A stretch of DNA of 64,000 bases from Rhodoferax sp. (GTDB lineage Bacteria; Pseudomonadota; Gammaproteobacteria; Burkholderiales; Burkholderiaceae_C): assembly GCA_030682475.1 (NCBI GenBank), contig JAUXOA010000083.1, positions 1-64,000 of the forward strand, read 5' to 3'. Under the pieces are notes generated by a model that had not been told where the DNA came from, did no database searches, and saw nothing but the letters and a program-made list of their open reading frames with translations. Below are positions 17,300-27,115 of this stretch, in pieces. Each line of letters opens with the position of its first letter. Within the stretch, counting starts at the first letter, position 1. A program made the position numbers and the translations under genes.

Positions 17300-18130
17300 A
17301 TGTCAATTATTCGACGCCTGGTGGCCGCAGTCGCAGTTCTCGCAGCCTTCGGGGCCAGCACTAGCGTATTTGCGGAGGAACTGGTTGTTCCGGGCAGCGG
17401 CAATCCCGAGTACGTGCTCAAAGTCCTGGCCGAGGCTTTTAACGCCCAACAAGCGCTGCATCGCGTGCTGGTGCCGACTTCCATAGGAACGGCCGGTGGG
17501 TTGCGCGAGGTCGAGGCCGGGAGGGCCACCCTCGGGCGTGTCGGCCGCCCGCTCAAGAGCGACGAGCTGGCCCGTGGGCTGGTGTATATCCCGATCGGCC
17601 GCGATCCGGTGACCTTTGTTGGGGGCGCCGGCGTCACCGTGAAAGACCTGACGCAAGCGCAGTTGATCGATGCTTACACGGGCCGGGCAACGAACTGGCA
17701 GGCCTTCGGCGGCAAGCCCAGCCCGATCCGCGTGATCGGGCGCGAGTCGACCGACACCTCACGACAGGCGATCAACCGGGTCATCCAGCCGTTCGATCAC
17801 ATCGTTTTCGGCGATGCTGTCAAAGTGGTAAGTTTTGACCCGCAAATGATCGAACTGCTGGACCGCTTTCCTGGCAGTCTGGGATTTCTGAACCGTTCGG
17901 CGCTGGCGGCAGCCAAGACCAAACTTGTCTACCTGTCCCTCGACGGCGTGCCATCAACACCGCAAAACGTCGGAGCCGGGCGTTACCCGTTGTGGCTGGA
18001 GTTTGGGTTTATCCACAAGTCGGGCAAGCTTGGCCCGGCCGCAAAAGCTTTTGTTGACTTTGTCTCATCGCCGGCCGGTGTGCGCATCCTGCGCGAGCAA
18101 GGCGTTCTGGCGGCTGCGGCCAAGTCTTGA
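17300..18130 (+). CDS. PstS-like periplasmic substrate-binding protein
   Basis: Secreted binding protein of 276 residues. The signal peptide is [20 protein letters not shown] then VFAEE. The mature part begins [20 protein letters not shown] and resembles the PBP-like (PstS/ModA) domain of phosphate-type receptors, with [16 protein letters not shown] in the usual ligand-contact position. No ABC permease or ATPase gene is nearby. Its stop overlaps the possible TTG start of the hybrid kinase (18127-18130), so it is most simply a periplasmic ligand-sensing partner of that kinase (inference). The ligand is unknown; phosphate or another oxyanion is a guess. Confidence 0.82.
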   Translation: MSIIRRLVAAVAVLAAFGASTSVFAEELVVPGSGNPEYVLKVLAEAFNAQQALHRVLVPTSIGTAGGLREVEAGRATLGRVGRPLKSDELARGLVYIPIGRDPVTFVGGAGVTVKDLTQAQLIDAYTGRATNWQAFGGKPSPIRVIGRESTDTSRQAINRVIQPFDHIVFGDAVKVVSFDPQMIELLDRFPGSLGFLNRSALAAAKTKLVYLSLDGVPSTPQNVGAGRYPLWLEFGFIHKSGKLGPAAKAFVDFVSSPAGVRILREQGVLAAAAKS

Positions 18131-21100
18131 GCGGCCCTGATGATCACCCTGGCCCCACTATGCGCTCTGCAACCCCGGTGAAAGCGTCGTTCCGGCTGTC
18201 TACCAGCGTGACGCTGGCCCTGCTGATAGGGTTGCTGGCATTGGCGGGCCAATGGTCGTCATACCGCGTCTCGGCGCAGGTACTCGAGGCCGCCGTCCGG
18301 GAGCGCGAGATCGACAAGGTCAATGCCGTGGGTGCTGTCGTCAAGGCATCAATCCAGGAGTACGGGGACAAGGCAAAACTGATAGCGCGGCTAAGGGCGT
18401 CGGACAGTGTGCTGGCTCAGGCGATGACGCTTAACGGCCCTGAGCGGACCGCGAGACTGGCATTAAAACTCGACGAAGCATTCAAGATTGGCGAATTGCA
18501 GGTGCTGGAAGTCACCGACACGCAGGAGCAGGTGGTGTACCGCGCGCAGAACCCTGGGCGCACCGGCGACCAGGCCACTGGCTGGGGTGTCGCCGAGGCT
18601 CTGTCGGGTGTAGACACACTGGTCAGCTCGCGCGGCCCCGAAGGCGTCAGTATTCGCAACATCAGCCCGGTGCGGGAGCGGGTTGGTGGCGCGGTTGTTG
18701 GCAGCATTACTGCCGGTGTTGGATTGGACCAGGCGTTTATTGATCGGGTCAGCCTTCAGGTGGGGGCCAAGCTGGCGCTGTTGGGGCGCAAGGGCGAGGT
18801 GCTGGCGGGACAAGCGGAGTTGGCATTGGCAGAACGGGGCGACAACTCGGCACTGACCGAGGTGTTTGACAAAAGGGTGCCGGTCTACCGCAGTGACGCC
18901 TTAGCCCACCGCACTCGCGTGTATCTGCCGTTGACGATCGTGGACGATGCGTACGTGGTGGTGGTGCAGATCGACAGTAGCGACGCATTTGCGCTGATTG
19001 CGGCCGGCACGCGCCGCTCGGCGATTTACGCGCTACTGATCCTGATGGGCAGCCTGTTGATCGGGTTCGTGGCTCTGCGTGTGGCCCTGGGTCCGCTGCG
19101 CCATTTGCGCCAGCGTGCCGAGCAGACTGCATTGGCATTGACCGGCCAGACGATCCATGTACACGGCTCGGACGAGGTCGCATCGGTCGTGAAGGTGCTC
19201 GACACCCTGACTGATCGCCTGGTGCAGCACAACAACGAACTGCTGGTGGCCAAAAACCAGGCGGACGCGGCCAACCTGGCGAAATCGCAGTTCCTGTCGG
19301 CCATGAGCCACGAGATTCGCACCCCCATGAACGGCGTGATCGGCATGATCGACGTGCTGCACCAGACCAGCCTCAAGGGCTACCAGGTGGAGATGGTCGA
19401 TCTCATCCGTGAATCGGCGTATTCCCTGCTGGCCATCATCGAAGACATTCTCGACTTCTCCAAGATCGAGGCGGGCAGGCTGGAGATCGAGCGCCTGCCT
19501 ATGCCGGTGGCCGACGTGGTGGAGAAGGTCTGCGGCCTGCTGGACCACCTGGCCGCAAGGAAAGGGGTGGAACTGACGCTGTTCATCGATCCGGCGATTC
19601 CCGAGGAAGTCCTGGGCGATGCCCTGCGCCTGCGCCAGGTGCTGGTCAACCTCGCCAACAACGCCATCAAGTTTTCCAGCGGACAGCAGCGACCGGGTCG
19701 GGTGTCGGTGCGCGCGTTGCTGGTCGGGCACGGCCCGAATCAGGCCTGTCTTGAGCCTAGTCGAAAGGTGACGGTGGAGTTTCAGGTGGCCGATAACGGC
19801 ATCGGCATGGATGAGGAGACCCAGGCACGGCTGTTCACCTCCTTCATCCAGGCCGACGCCACCACCACCCGGCACTTTGGCGGCACCGGACTGGGGCTGG
19901 CTATCTCCCGCCACCTGGTGCAACTCATGGGTGGCGAGATCGCGGTACAGAGCGAACTTGGCAAGGGCTCCACCTTCAACGTGCGCCTGCCGTTGGTGCC
20001 GCTGCCGGCCAGGCCAGACGGCGGCGACAAGCTGGTCGACCTGACCGGGCTTTCCTGCCTGGTGCTGGGCGACTCGGAGGGGCTGGCCGACGATCTGGCC
20101 GCCTATCTGAGCTTCGGCGGCGCGCTCGTTGAGCGGGCGCCGGAGCTGGACGCAGCCCGCAAACTGATCGTCACGCTTGCGCCCGGCCTGTGGTTGTTTA
20201 TCATCGACGCCGGGCACGATGCGCCACCGGTCGAGGAATTGCGCGCTGCCTGCCACGCCCGACTCAATCTGGACCCGCGTTTTGTGGTGCTTGAGCACGG
20301 GCACCACCAGCCCGGCATGGAGCCCCGCTTTGTCGTCATCAGGCGCGGGCAACGCCGTCAGGGGCGCGCCGAAACGGTGGACATCGTCACCCTGGACGGC
20401 GATGTCATGCATCGCCAGTCCTTCCTCCGGGCAGTGGCCATCGCCGCCGGACGGACGGAGGAGGAGGAGGAGGAGAAAACGCCGCAGCCCGGCAAGGTCG
20501 AGGCAAAACCGAAGCCGTCGCGCGCGGAGGCCCTGCAGCAGGGCCGCCTGATCCTGGTAGCCGAAGACAACGAAACCAACCAGAAAGTGATCCTGCTCCA
20601 GCTTGGTTTGCTCGGTTACACGGCAGATGTCGCCAGCGACGGCCGCGCGGCGCTGGAACGCTGGCAGAGCGGCGACTACGCGCTGCTGCTCACCGACCTG
20701 CATATGCCGGAGATGGACGGCTATGAACTCAGCCTGGCCATCCGCAGCTTTGAGGCCGGCAAGCGGCGCATTCCGATCATCGCCCTGACCGCCAACGCCC
20801 TCAAGGGCGAGGCCGAGAATTGCCGCGCCACCGGCATGGACGGCTACCTGAGCAAGCCGGCGCAGCTCGCGGACCTGAAAGCTATGTTGGAAAAATGGCT
20901 GCCGCTTGCTGCCGAACCCAGACCAGATTTACCCGAATCGCGAGCCACGGCGACCCCGCAGACCGGAGCGGTGGACGTGAGCGTGCTCGCGGGACTGGTG
21001 GGGAACGATCCGGCGGTGATCCACGCACTGCTGCAGGACTTTCGGGTCAGCGCGGCGAAAACGGCGGCGGAGTTGAAAGCTGCTTGTGAGAACGGACAGG

Positions 21101-21291
21101 CGGCACAGGCGGGGGCGCTGGCGCATAAGCTCAAGTCATCGAGCCGCGCTGTTGGCGCGCTGGTGCTGGGCGAGTTGTGCGACGAGATGGAACAGGCGGG
21201 CAAGACCGGCCAGGTCGAAGCATTGACCGCGCTGCTGCCCCGCTTCGAGGCGGAAATGGCCGCCGTGGATGAATATTTGGGTTCGTTGTAG
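18127..21291 (+). CDS. Hybrid sensor histidine kinase with receiver and Hpt domains
   Basis: Membrane phosphorelay kinase of up to 1054 residues. Order: transmembrane 1 (about 28-46), a periplasmic sensor of about 240 residues, transmembrane 2 (about 299-321, [18 protein letters not shown]), HAMP, HisKA with H395 ([14 protein letters not shown]), HATPase ([26 protein letters not shown]), a degenerate receiver-like stretch, an EEEEEE linker, a receiver with D857 ([12 protein letters not shown]) and a C-terminal Hpt with H1000 ([12 protein letters not shown]). TTG at 18127 overlaps the previous stop as TTGA; ATG at 18160 is the alternative start. A short REP-like repeat is embedded in frame at 19741-19768, inside the ATPase domain. 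The next gene is a REC-EAL protein, the likely output. Confidence 0.9.
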   Translation: MSGPDDHPGPTMRSATPVKASFRLSTSVTLALLIGLLALAGQWSSYRVSAQVLEAAVREREIDKVNAVGAVVKASIQEYGDKAKLIARLRASDSVLAQAMTLNGPERTARLALKLDEAFKIGELQVLEVTDTQEQVVYRAQNPGRTGDQATGWGVAEALSGVDTLVSSRGPEGVSIRNISPVRERVGGAVVGSITAGVGLDQAFIDRVSLQVGAKLALLGRKGEVLAGQAELALAERGDNSALTEVFDKRVPVYRSDALAHRTRVYLPLTIVDDAYVVVVQIDSSDAFALIAAGTRRSAIYALLILMGSLLIGFVALRVALGPLRHLRQRAEQTALALTGQTIHVHGSDEVASVVKVLDTLTDRLVQHNNELLVAKNQADAANLAKSQFLSAMSHEIRTPMNGVIGMIDVLHQTSLKGYQVEMVDLIRESAYSLLAIIEDILDFSKIEAGRLEIERLPMPVADVVEKVCGLLDHLAARKGVELTLFIDPAIPEEVLGDALRLRQVLVNLANNAIKFSSGQQRPGRVSVRALLVGHGPNQACLEPSRKVTVEFQVADNGIGMDEETQARLFTSFIQADATTTRHFGGTGLGLAISRHLVQLMGGEIAVQSELGKGSTFNVRLPLVPLPARPDGGDKLVDLTGLSCLVLGDSEGLADDLAAYLSFGGALVERAPELDAARKLIVTLAPGLWLFIIDAGHDAPPVEELRAACHARLNLDPRFVVLEHGHHQPGMEPRFVVIRRGQRRQGRAETVDIVTLDGDVMHRQSFLRAVAIAAGRTEEEEEEKTPQPGKVEAKPKPSRAEALQQGRLILVAEDNETNQKVILLQLGLLGYTADVASDGRAALERWQSGDYALLLTDLHMPEMDGYELSLAIRSFEAGKRRIPIIALTANALKGEAENCRATGMDGYLSKPAQLADLKAMLEKWLPLAAEPRPDLPESRATATPQTGAVDVSVLAGLVGNDPAVIHALLQDFRVSAAKTAAELKAACENGQAAQAGALAHKLKSSSRAVGALVLGELCDEMEQAGKTGQVEALTALLPRFEAEMAAVDEYLGSL
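19741..19768 (+). repeat. REP-like repeat inside the kinase gene
   Basis: CAGGCCTGTCTTGAGCCTAG followed by TCGAAAGG resembles the repeats in hrpA and the RND pump (GCCTGTCCTGAGC...GTCGAAGG). It encodes QACLEPSRK, between the N-box and G1-box parts of the ATPase domain, in frame. Confidence 0.6.
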
Positions 21292-21320
21292 ATGCGCGCC
21301 AGAGTAATCTGAGATATTGC

Positions 21321-21357
21321 GGGACGAACCTTTGGCGCTGTCCTCAACTGATTAAGG
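21321..21357 (+). repeat. Leader repeat, copy 1 (upstream of REC-EAL gene)
   Basis: These 37 bases match 36639-36675 at 33 positions, and in both places the repeat ends with CAACTGATTAAGG a few bases before a start codon. It supplies the AAGG ribosome site of the REC-EAL gene. Copy 2 can fold a perfect 7-bp hairpin; here pairing is reduced to GGAC/GTCC. Confidence 0.75.
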
Positions 21358-21364
21358 AAAAACC

Positions 21365-22585
21365 ATGGTAGAAAAATACACAGTCAGGATTATGGTGCTC
21401 GACGACGAGTCCTTCATGCTAAAGCTGCTTGGGCACATGCTGGCCAATCTGGGGTTCACCCAGGTGACAAGCTGCGACAGCGGGCGCGCCGCGCTGGCGT
21501 TGTTCGATAGTCCGAACAACCCGCCAGACCTGATCCTGATGGATCTCAACATGCCCGAGATGGACGGGATCGAATTCGTGCGCCACCTGGTCGAACGGCT
21601 CTATACCGGCAGTCTCATCCTGATCAGCGGTGAGGATGAGCGTACGCTGCAGGCCACCGTGAAACTGGTGCGAGCGCATAAAATATCGGTGCTCGGACAC
21701 CTGCAAAAGCCCTTCGCGCTGGAGGCGCTGTCCGCGCTGCTGGAGAAGTGGACACATTCCTCACTGGGCAGCCCTCGGGCGGCGAAGAAAGTTTACGGCG
21801 CGGACGAGGTCCGTGCCGCCATCGACAACGGCGAGCTCGTCAATTACTACCAGCCCAAGGTGGCGGTCGCCACGGGTGAGCTAGTGGGCGTGGAGACCCT
21901 GGTGCGCTGGCGTCACCCCCAGGACGGGATGGTGTTTCCCGACCAGTTTATCGGCGTGGCGGAAGCGCACGGCCTGATTGACGACCTGACCCGGGTGGTG
22001 CTGATTGGCGCGCTGGCCCAGGCCAAAGTCTGGCAGGACGCAGGATTGGCGTTGCGGGTGGCCGTCAACGTGTCGATGGACAACCTGGCGTCCCTGGATT
22101 TTCCGGATTTTGTTGCCGGGCTCGCAGCCAAGGCGGGCGTGCCGCCGCAGGCGGTGGTGCTGGAAGTGACGGAAAGCCAGCTGATGCGGGACCTGCGCGC
22201 CCCACTTGAAATCCTGACTCGGCTGCGCCTGAAGTGCTTCCGGCTCTCGATCGACGATTTTGGCACCGGGCATTCTTCCCTGGTCCAGTTGCGCGACATT
22301 CCCTTCGACGAACTCAAGATCGACCAGAGTTTCGTGCATGGTGCTTGGACAGACGAGACGTTGCGGGCGATGTACGACGCCAGCCTGGGTCTGGCAAGAC
22401 AATTGGGCATGGAAGTCGTGGCCGAAGGGGTCGAAGACCGGAACGACTGGAACCTCCTGCTCCGCACGGGATGTGATCTCGCCCAGGGTTATTTCATCGC
22501 CCGGCCCATGCCGGCCGCCGATTTACCCGGCTGGATGGAGGCCTGGCAGGAGCGGGTGCGCAGCGAGTTTGCCGCCAAGGATTGA
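21365..22585 (+). CDS. Response regulator with EAL cyclic-di-GMP phosphodiesterase domain
   Basis: Two-domain protein of 406 residues. The receiver (1-130) has the acidic pair DD (13-14), phospho-acceptor D60 (LILMDLNMPEMDG) and the K of QKPF. The EAL domain (about 150-400) starts GVETLVRWRHP (ETL in place of EAL) and keeps the metal- and substrate-binding residues: VNVS, LEVTES, IDDFGTGHSSL, KIDQSF, VAEGVED and QGYF. It therefore looks catalytically competent and should hydrolyse c-di-GMP to pGpG under phosphorylation control. AAGG sits 7 bases before the ATG. Placement after the hybrid kinase suggests that kinase's Hpt domain phosphorylates it. Confidence 0.92.
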   Translation: MVEKYTVRIMVLDDESFMLKLLGHMLANLGFTQVTSCDSGRAALALFDSPNNPPDLILMDLNMPEMDGIEFVRHLVERLYTGSLILISGEDERTLQATVKLVRAHKISVLGHLQKPFALEALSALLEKWTHSSLGSPRAAKKVYGADEVRAAIDNGELVNYYQPKVAVATGELVGVETLVRWRHPQDGMVFPDQFIGVAEAHGLIDDLTRVVLIGALAQAKVWQDAGLALRVAVNVSMDNLASLDFPDFVAGLAAKAGVPPQAVVLEVTESQLMRDLRAPLEILTRLRLKCFRLSIDDFGTGHSSLVQLRDIPFDELKIDQSFVHGAWTDETLRAMYDASLGLARQLGMEVVAEGVEDRNDWNLLLRTGCDLAQGYFIARPMPAADLPGWMEAWQERVRSEFAAKD

Positions 22586-22618
22586 GATGGTCGATGACTG
22601 AACGCGCCGGGTTCGCCT

Positions 22619-25540
22619 TCAACCGCACTGCCCGACGTAGCCACAAGCGGTACAGAAATCGCAACCGTCTTTGTGAATGAGGGTGGGGTTGCCGCACTCG
22701 GGGCAGACTTTGCCGGCCATGGTGCTGGGCGTGCCTTTATTTTGGGGGGCGTCGAGTACGCCCATATCGCGCAATGGAAAACCGTCCTCGCCCAGCACAC
22801 CGAGCATGGCGTAGCGGTGAATGATCAGGCGCGCGATATACGCCACGGTGGAAGGCCAGGTCTGCTGGCGGCGCTCACCGTGCGGCAAACCGGGCACGAA
22901 GGCCATGAAGTGACCCAGTGGCTCGGCATAGTTGAGCAGCTTGCGCAACTTCATGCCGATCCAGGCCGGGTCGATCACCCGCATGTCGAGCGACAGCAGT
23001 CGGGCCAGGCCGTCGAGCGCTCGGGGGTAGTTGCCGGAAAAACCGACGGCGCAAGGCCGGGTGACGATGGCGCCGTCATGGCCAGGCAGATTCACCTCTT
23101 TGAGGGTGACGGTGAAGGCTTCACCGGTGGCGGGGTTGTCCACGTCCACCGACCAGGCCAGCGTGCCAGAAGGGCCGGTTTGTGGCTCACCCCGGCTGAA
23201 CATGGCATCCATCACCGGGGTTGGCACCTGGGTGTCCGTGCCGGCCAAGGCTTTCAGCTGGTCGCAGCGCCAGCGGATGACCGCTGCCGTGGCGGCCACC
23301 ACGCCGGGGAATAAACGCAGTTCACCGTGCGGTGGAAACGGCATTTCAAACGAGTGCTCTTCTGCCACCGTGGCCAAGGCATCGAGCTTGAGTTGCAGCC
23401 AGGCCGGGTCATTGGCGCGCAAGTCCATGGAGAGCGTCTTGGCGAGGGCGCCCAAGCCGCGCGGCTGCTCGGTGCCGTTGACCCAGACCTCGAAGGGTTT
23501 GGCTGCGCCGCCTTCTTCGGGCGCCAGCTCACCCACGAACAGTGCGAAGTCGCCAAAGGGGTGATGCACCATGAAAGTCCAGGCCGGGTTGCCCGCCGGC
23601 AGATCCGGGCGGCCCGGCCAGCGTAGCGATGACAGCACGGCGGCAGGCAGGCGCTCCAGTGCCAGGCGTTGATTGGCACCGTCAATTTGCAGGGGCGCCG
23701 CTCTTGTCGATGTCGCCGCCAGCGCAGAGGCAGGTGAAGACGTCGGGGTGACGCTCAGCACCGAGCCCAGCACCGAGTTGGGCCGATAGGTGGCCAGGCC
23801 CTTCAAGCCAGACAGCCATGCTTCCATATACAGGTGCTGAAAGTCAGCATAGGGGTAGTCAGCCGGTACGTTGACGGTTTTGGAGATGGCGGTGTCGATG
23901 AAAGGTGCTACCGCTGCCACCATCGCTTCATGGGCCTGGGCGCTCATCTCCAGTGCCGTGACGAAGGCCGGGGTGAGTGGTGCATCTTCTCCATGCAGGT
24001 GGCGATAAAGACGCCAGGCGTGATCCTCCACCGCATACTCTTTGAAGCTGCCGTCTACCATGCGTTTTTTGCGGGTGTAGCACCAACTGAACGCCGGTTC
24101 GATGCCGTTGCTGGCGTTGTCGGCAAATGCCAGGCTGATGGTGCCGGTAGGCGCAATCGAGAGCAGGTGCGAATTGCGCAGACCGTGAGCCCGAACGCGC
24201 TCTTTCAGGGCGGCTGGCAAACGCGACGCAAACCGCTGGCCACTCAGGTACAAGTCGGCATTGAACAGCGGGAAGGCGCCGCGCTCGCGCGCCAGGTCAA
24301 CCGAGGCATCGTAGGCGGTGTCGCGCATCAACTCGGAGATTTGCCTGGCCATGTCGCGCGCCTCTTGCGTGTCGTAGCGCAAGTTGAGCATGATGAGTGC
24401 GTCGCCCAGTCCGGTAAAGCCCAGACCGACGCGGCGCTTGCTGCGCGCTTCTTCCTGTTGCTGCGGCAGTGGCCACACGGTGACGTCCAGTACGTTGTCG
24501 AGCATGCGGGTGGCGATGCGCGTCACCTCGGCAAATGCCGCTTGGTCGAAGTAGGCGTTTTCTTCAAACGGATGGTCGATGAAGCGGGTCAGGTCGATCG
24601 AGCCCAGGCAGCAGCAGCCGTAAGGGGGCAGGGGCTGCTCGGCGCAAGGATTGGTGCTGGCAATGGTTTCGCAATAAGACAGGTTGTTGTCGCGATTGAT
24701 GTGGTCCAGGAACAAGACGCCTGGCTCGGCATGGTCGTAGGTGGAGCGCATGATTTGATCCCACAACTCGCGCGCCTTTAATTTGCGGTAAACCCACAAG
24801 CCACTGTCCTTTGCCTGGTAGGTGCCCGCCGCTATTTGGGTTTTTCCAGGTTCGGCGCGATGAACCAGGACGAAATCACTGTCTGCTTGCACGGCTTGCA
24901 TGAAGGCGTCGCTGACACCGACCGAGATATTGAAGTTTTTCAGGTCGCCGGCGTCCTTGGCATGGATGAACTCCTCGATATCAGGGTGGTCACAGCGCAG
25001 AACCCCCATTTGCGCGCCGCGCCGGGCACCGGCGGATTCGACCGTTTCGCAGGAGCGGTCAAACACGCGCATGTAACTTACCGGCCCGGAGGCGCTGCTT
25101 TGTGTGCTGCCGACCCAGGCGCCGCGCGGGCGAATGCGCGAGAAATCATAACCGACACCGCCGCCACGACGCATGGTCTCGGCAGCCTCGGTCAGCGCCG
25201 TGTAGATGCCGGGGTGGCCGTCTTCCACGTGGGCGATGGAGTCGCCGACCGGTTGCACGAAACAGTTGATCAGCGTGGCCGCCAGATCTGTGCCGGCAGC
25301 CGATTGAATGCGGCCAGCGGGCAAAAATCCACTTTGCAGTGCCTGCAGGAACTTGGCTTCCCACGACTTTTGCTGCTCCGGTGCCTCGACTTTGGCCAAC
25401 GCGCGTGCGACACGCTGGTTGACGTCGAATATGCTTTGCTCAGACCCTTTGCTGTACTTCTCGAGCAGCACTTCCTGGCTGATTTGCTGAGGGGCCAGTG
25501 CGAGGGCTGGTTTCGTTCGTTCCGGGGTTTTTTGCGACAT
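22619..25540 (-). CDS. nrdJ: Adenosylcobalamin-dependent ribonucleoside-diphosphate reductase (class II)
   Basis: Vitamin B12-dependent ribonucleotide reductase of 973 residues, making deoxynucleotides with or without oxygen. Recognised by INCFVQPV (first redox cysteine), [32 protein letters not shown] (catalytic-loop cysteine C299) and PTGTISLAF. After the barrel it has a long C-terminal part with two related domains ([20 protein letters not shown]) and a terminal zinc ribbon [11 protein letters not shown]...CxxC, as in the NrdJ subtype of Burkholderiales. AGGAAAC precedes the ATG. The upstream gap to argA is only 44 bases, too short for a cobalamin riboswitch. No class I nrdAB or nrdR is nearby. 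Confidence 0.94.
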   Translation of the reverse strand: MSQKTPERTKPALALAPQQISQEVLLEKYSKGSEQSIFDVNQRVARALAKVEAPEQQKSWEAKFLQALQSGFLPAGRIQSAAGTDLAATLINCFVQPVGDSIAHVEDGHPGIYTALTEAAETMRRGGGVGYDFSRIRPRGAWVGSTQSSASGPVSYMRVFDRSCETVESAGARRGAQMGVLRCDHPDIEEFIHAKDAGDLKNFNISVGVSDAFMQAVQADSDFVLVHRAEPGKTQIAAGTYQAKDSGLWVYRKLKARELWDQIMRSTYDHAEPGVLFLDHINRDNNLSYCETIASTNPCAEQPLPPYGCCCLGSIDLTRFIDHPFEENAYFDQAAFAEVTRIATRMLDNVLDVTVWPLPQQQEEARSKRRVGLGFTGLGDALIMLNLRYDTQEARDMARQISELMRDTAYDASVDLARERGAFPLFNADLYLSGQRFASRLPAALKERVRAHGLRNSHLLSIAPTGTISLAFADNASNGIEPAFSWCYTRKKRMVDGSFKEYAVEDHAWRLYRHLHGEDAPLTPAFVTALEMSAQAHEAMVAAVAPFIDTAISKTVNVPADYPYADFQHLYMEAWLSGLKGLATYRPNSVLGSVLSVTPTSSPASALAATSTRAAPLQIDGANQRLALERLPAAVLSSLRWPGRPDLPAGNPAWTFMVHHPFGDFALFVGELAPEEGGAAKPFEVWVNGTEQPRGLGALAKTLSMDLRANDPAWLQLKLDALATVAEEHSFEMPFPPHGELRLFPGVVAATAAVIRWRCDQLKALAGTDTQVPTPVMDAMFSRGEPQTGPSGTLAWSVDVDNPATGEAFTVTLKEVNLPGHDGAIVTRPCAVGFSGNYPRALDGLARLLSLDMRVIDPAWIGMKLRKLLNYAEPLGHFMAFVPGLPHGERRQQTWPSTVAYIARLIIHRYAMLGVLGEDGFPLRDMGVLDAPQNKGTPSTMAGKVCPECGNPTLIHKDGCDFCTACGYVGQCG

Positions 25541-25584
25541 ATTTTGTTTCCTGAAAAGACTGTCGAATACTACACTGGCCCAAC

Positions 25585-26934
25585 TCAGCCGAGCTTTTTC
25601 AGCAGCACCTGGCTCTTGCGGTCCCAGTTGTATTTGCGCTTGCGTGCCTCGGGCAGCCAGTCCGGGTCAACCAGCACGAAGCCGCGTTTGAGAAACCAGT
25701 GGGTGGCGCGGGTCGTCAGCACAAAAATACTGTCCAGCCCTGCCGCCTTGGCCCGTTGCTCGATGCGCTTCAAGACCCGCTCACCATCGCCCTGGCCCTG
25801 CACCTGGGGCGACACCGTGAGGGCGGCCATTTCGGCGGTTTTGCTTTCGGGGTAAGGGTAGAGCGCGGCGCAGGCAAAAATCACGCCGTCGTGCTCGATC
25901 ACCGTGTAGTTGCCGACGTCGCGCTCGATTTCGGTGCGGCTGCGCTTGACCAGCGTGCCATCTTTCTCAAACGGCTCGATCAGTTGCAGGATGCCGCCCA
26001 CGTCGTCCACGCTGGCTTCGCGCAGGCTCTCCAGTTTTTCGTCCACCACCATGGTGCCGATGCCGTCATGCACGTACACCTCCAGCAGGATGGAACCATC
26101 GACCGCAAACGGGATGATGTGGCTGCGCTCGACGCCGTTCTTGCAGGCTTTGACGCAGTGCTGCAGGTAAAACGCCGTGTCGCTGGGCTGGTTGGCTGCA
26201 GGCAACTCGGTCAGCAGCTTTTCGGCGGCGGCCAAGGGCAACTCGGTAGCGATCGGGTTGTCATCGCTCTGCGGCTCAGAAGGACGGACACGAATGCCCG
26301 GGATTTCGGTCACAAAAATCAGCTTGTCGGCCTGCAAGGCAGTGGCCACCGAAGTGGCGACTTCTTCCATGGTCAGGTTGAAGGCCTCGCCGGTGGGCGA
26401 AAAGCCAAAGGGCGAGAGCAGCACCATGGCGCCGAAGTCCAGTGTGCGCGTGATGCCTGCCACGTCCACCTTGCGCACCAAACCGGAGTGCTGGAAATCC
26501 ACACCCTCCACAATGCCGACCGGACGTGCGGTGAGAAAGTTGCCTGAGATCACCCGCACCGTAGCGCCGGCCATGGGCGTGTTGGGCAGGCCCTGGCTGA
26601 AGGCGGCCTCAATTTCGTAACGCAACTGGCCGGCCGCCTCCTGCGCACAGTCCAGCGCCACCTCGTCGGTAATGCGCATGCCGTGCGAGTAGCGCGGCGT
26701 ATGGCCCTTGGCTTTGAGCTGCTCATTGACTTGCGGCCGAAAGCCGTGCACCAGCACCACTTTCACGCCCATGCTCTGGATCAGCGCCAGGTCTTGCGCC
26801 AGATGCTGCAGTTTGCCCGCAGCAATGGCCTCGCCGGCGATACCCACCACAAAGGTCTGGTTGCGAAATTTGTGGATGTAGGGTGCCACCGAACGGAACC
26901 AGGGCACAAAGGTGAAGGTGAATACGGAGGACAT
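25585..26934 (-). CDS. argA: N-acetylglutamate synthase
   Basis: First enzyme of arginine biosynthesis, acetylating glutamate with acetyl-CoA. The N-terminal amino-acid-kinase domain (about 1-290) contains [10 protein letters not shown] and [14 protein letters not shown]. The C-terminal GNAT domain carries [20 protein letters not shown], the acetyl-CoA pyrophosphate loop. From ATG at 26934 it has 449 residues, normal for ArgA; the frame is open to 27039 but that part is not conserved. The kinase domain is the regulatory, arginine-binding part in this family. It is divergent from hrpA across 180 bases and is followed by nrdJ 44 bases on. Confidence 0.94.
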   Translation of the reverse strand: MSSVFTFTFVPWFRSVAPYIHKFRNQTFVVGIAGEAIAAGKLQHLAQDLALIQSMGVKVVLVHGFRPQVNEQLKAKGHTPRYSHGMRITDEVALDCAQEAAGQLRYEIEAAFSQGLPNTPMAGATVRVISGNFLTARPVGIVEGVDFQHSGLVRKVDVAGITRTLDFGAMVLLSPFGFSPTGEAFNLTMEEVATSVATALQADKLIFVTEIPGIRVRPSEPQSDDNPIATELPLAAAEKLLTELPAANQPSDTAFYLQHCVKACKNGVERSHIIPFAVDGSILLEVYVHDGIGTMVVDEKLESLREASVDDVGGILQLIEPFEKDGTLVKRSRTEIERDVGNYTVIEHDGVIFACAALYPYPESKTAEMAALTVSPQVQGQGDGERVLKRIEQRAKAAGLDSIFVLTTRATHWFLKRGFVLVDPDWLPEARKRKYNWDRKSQVLLKKLG

Positions 26935-27115
26935 GGCAGGCGTGCTCGTTGTGCGGAGGGTTAAGACGGGAAAAGTGGGGCGCTGATCCGCTAGTGTAGT
27001 GTTGAAATCATAGCGTCTACACAGCGCCCCGCGCATCAATCGACAGTGTGATGATTATGACAAACCGCACGTGAAAGTGTGTGAACGTGCAATGGTGGCC
27101 AGCGATAATGCCTGC

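Noticed and set aside
19033-20703. 556-residue open frame on the minus strand
   Set aside because: It is antisense to the hybrid histidine kinase, which has full domain support; the frame has low-complexity H/Q-rich composition typical of shadow frames in GC-rich genes.
25541-25584. Possible cobalamin riboswitch before nrdJ
   Set aside because: Only 44 bases separate nrdJ from argA, far too short for a cobalamin aptamer, and no B12-box-like sequence was seen.
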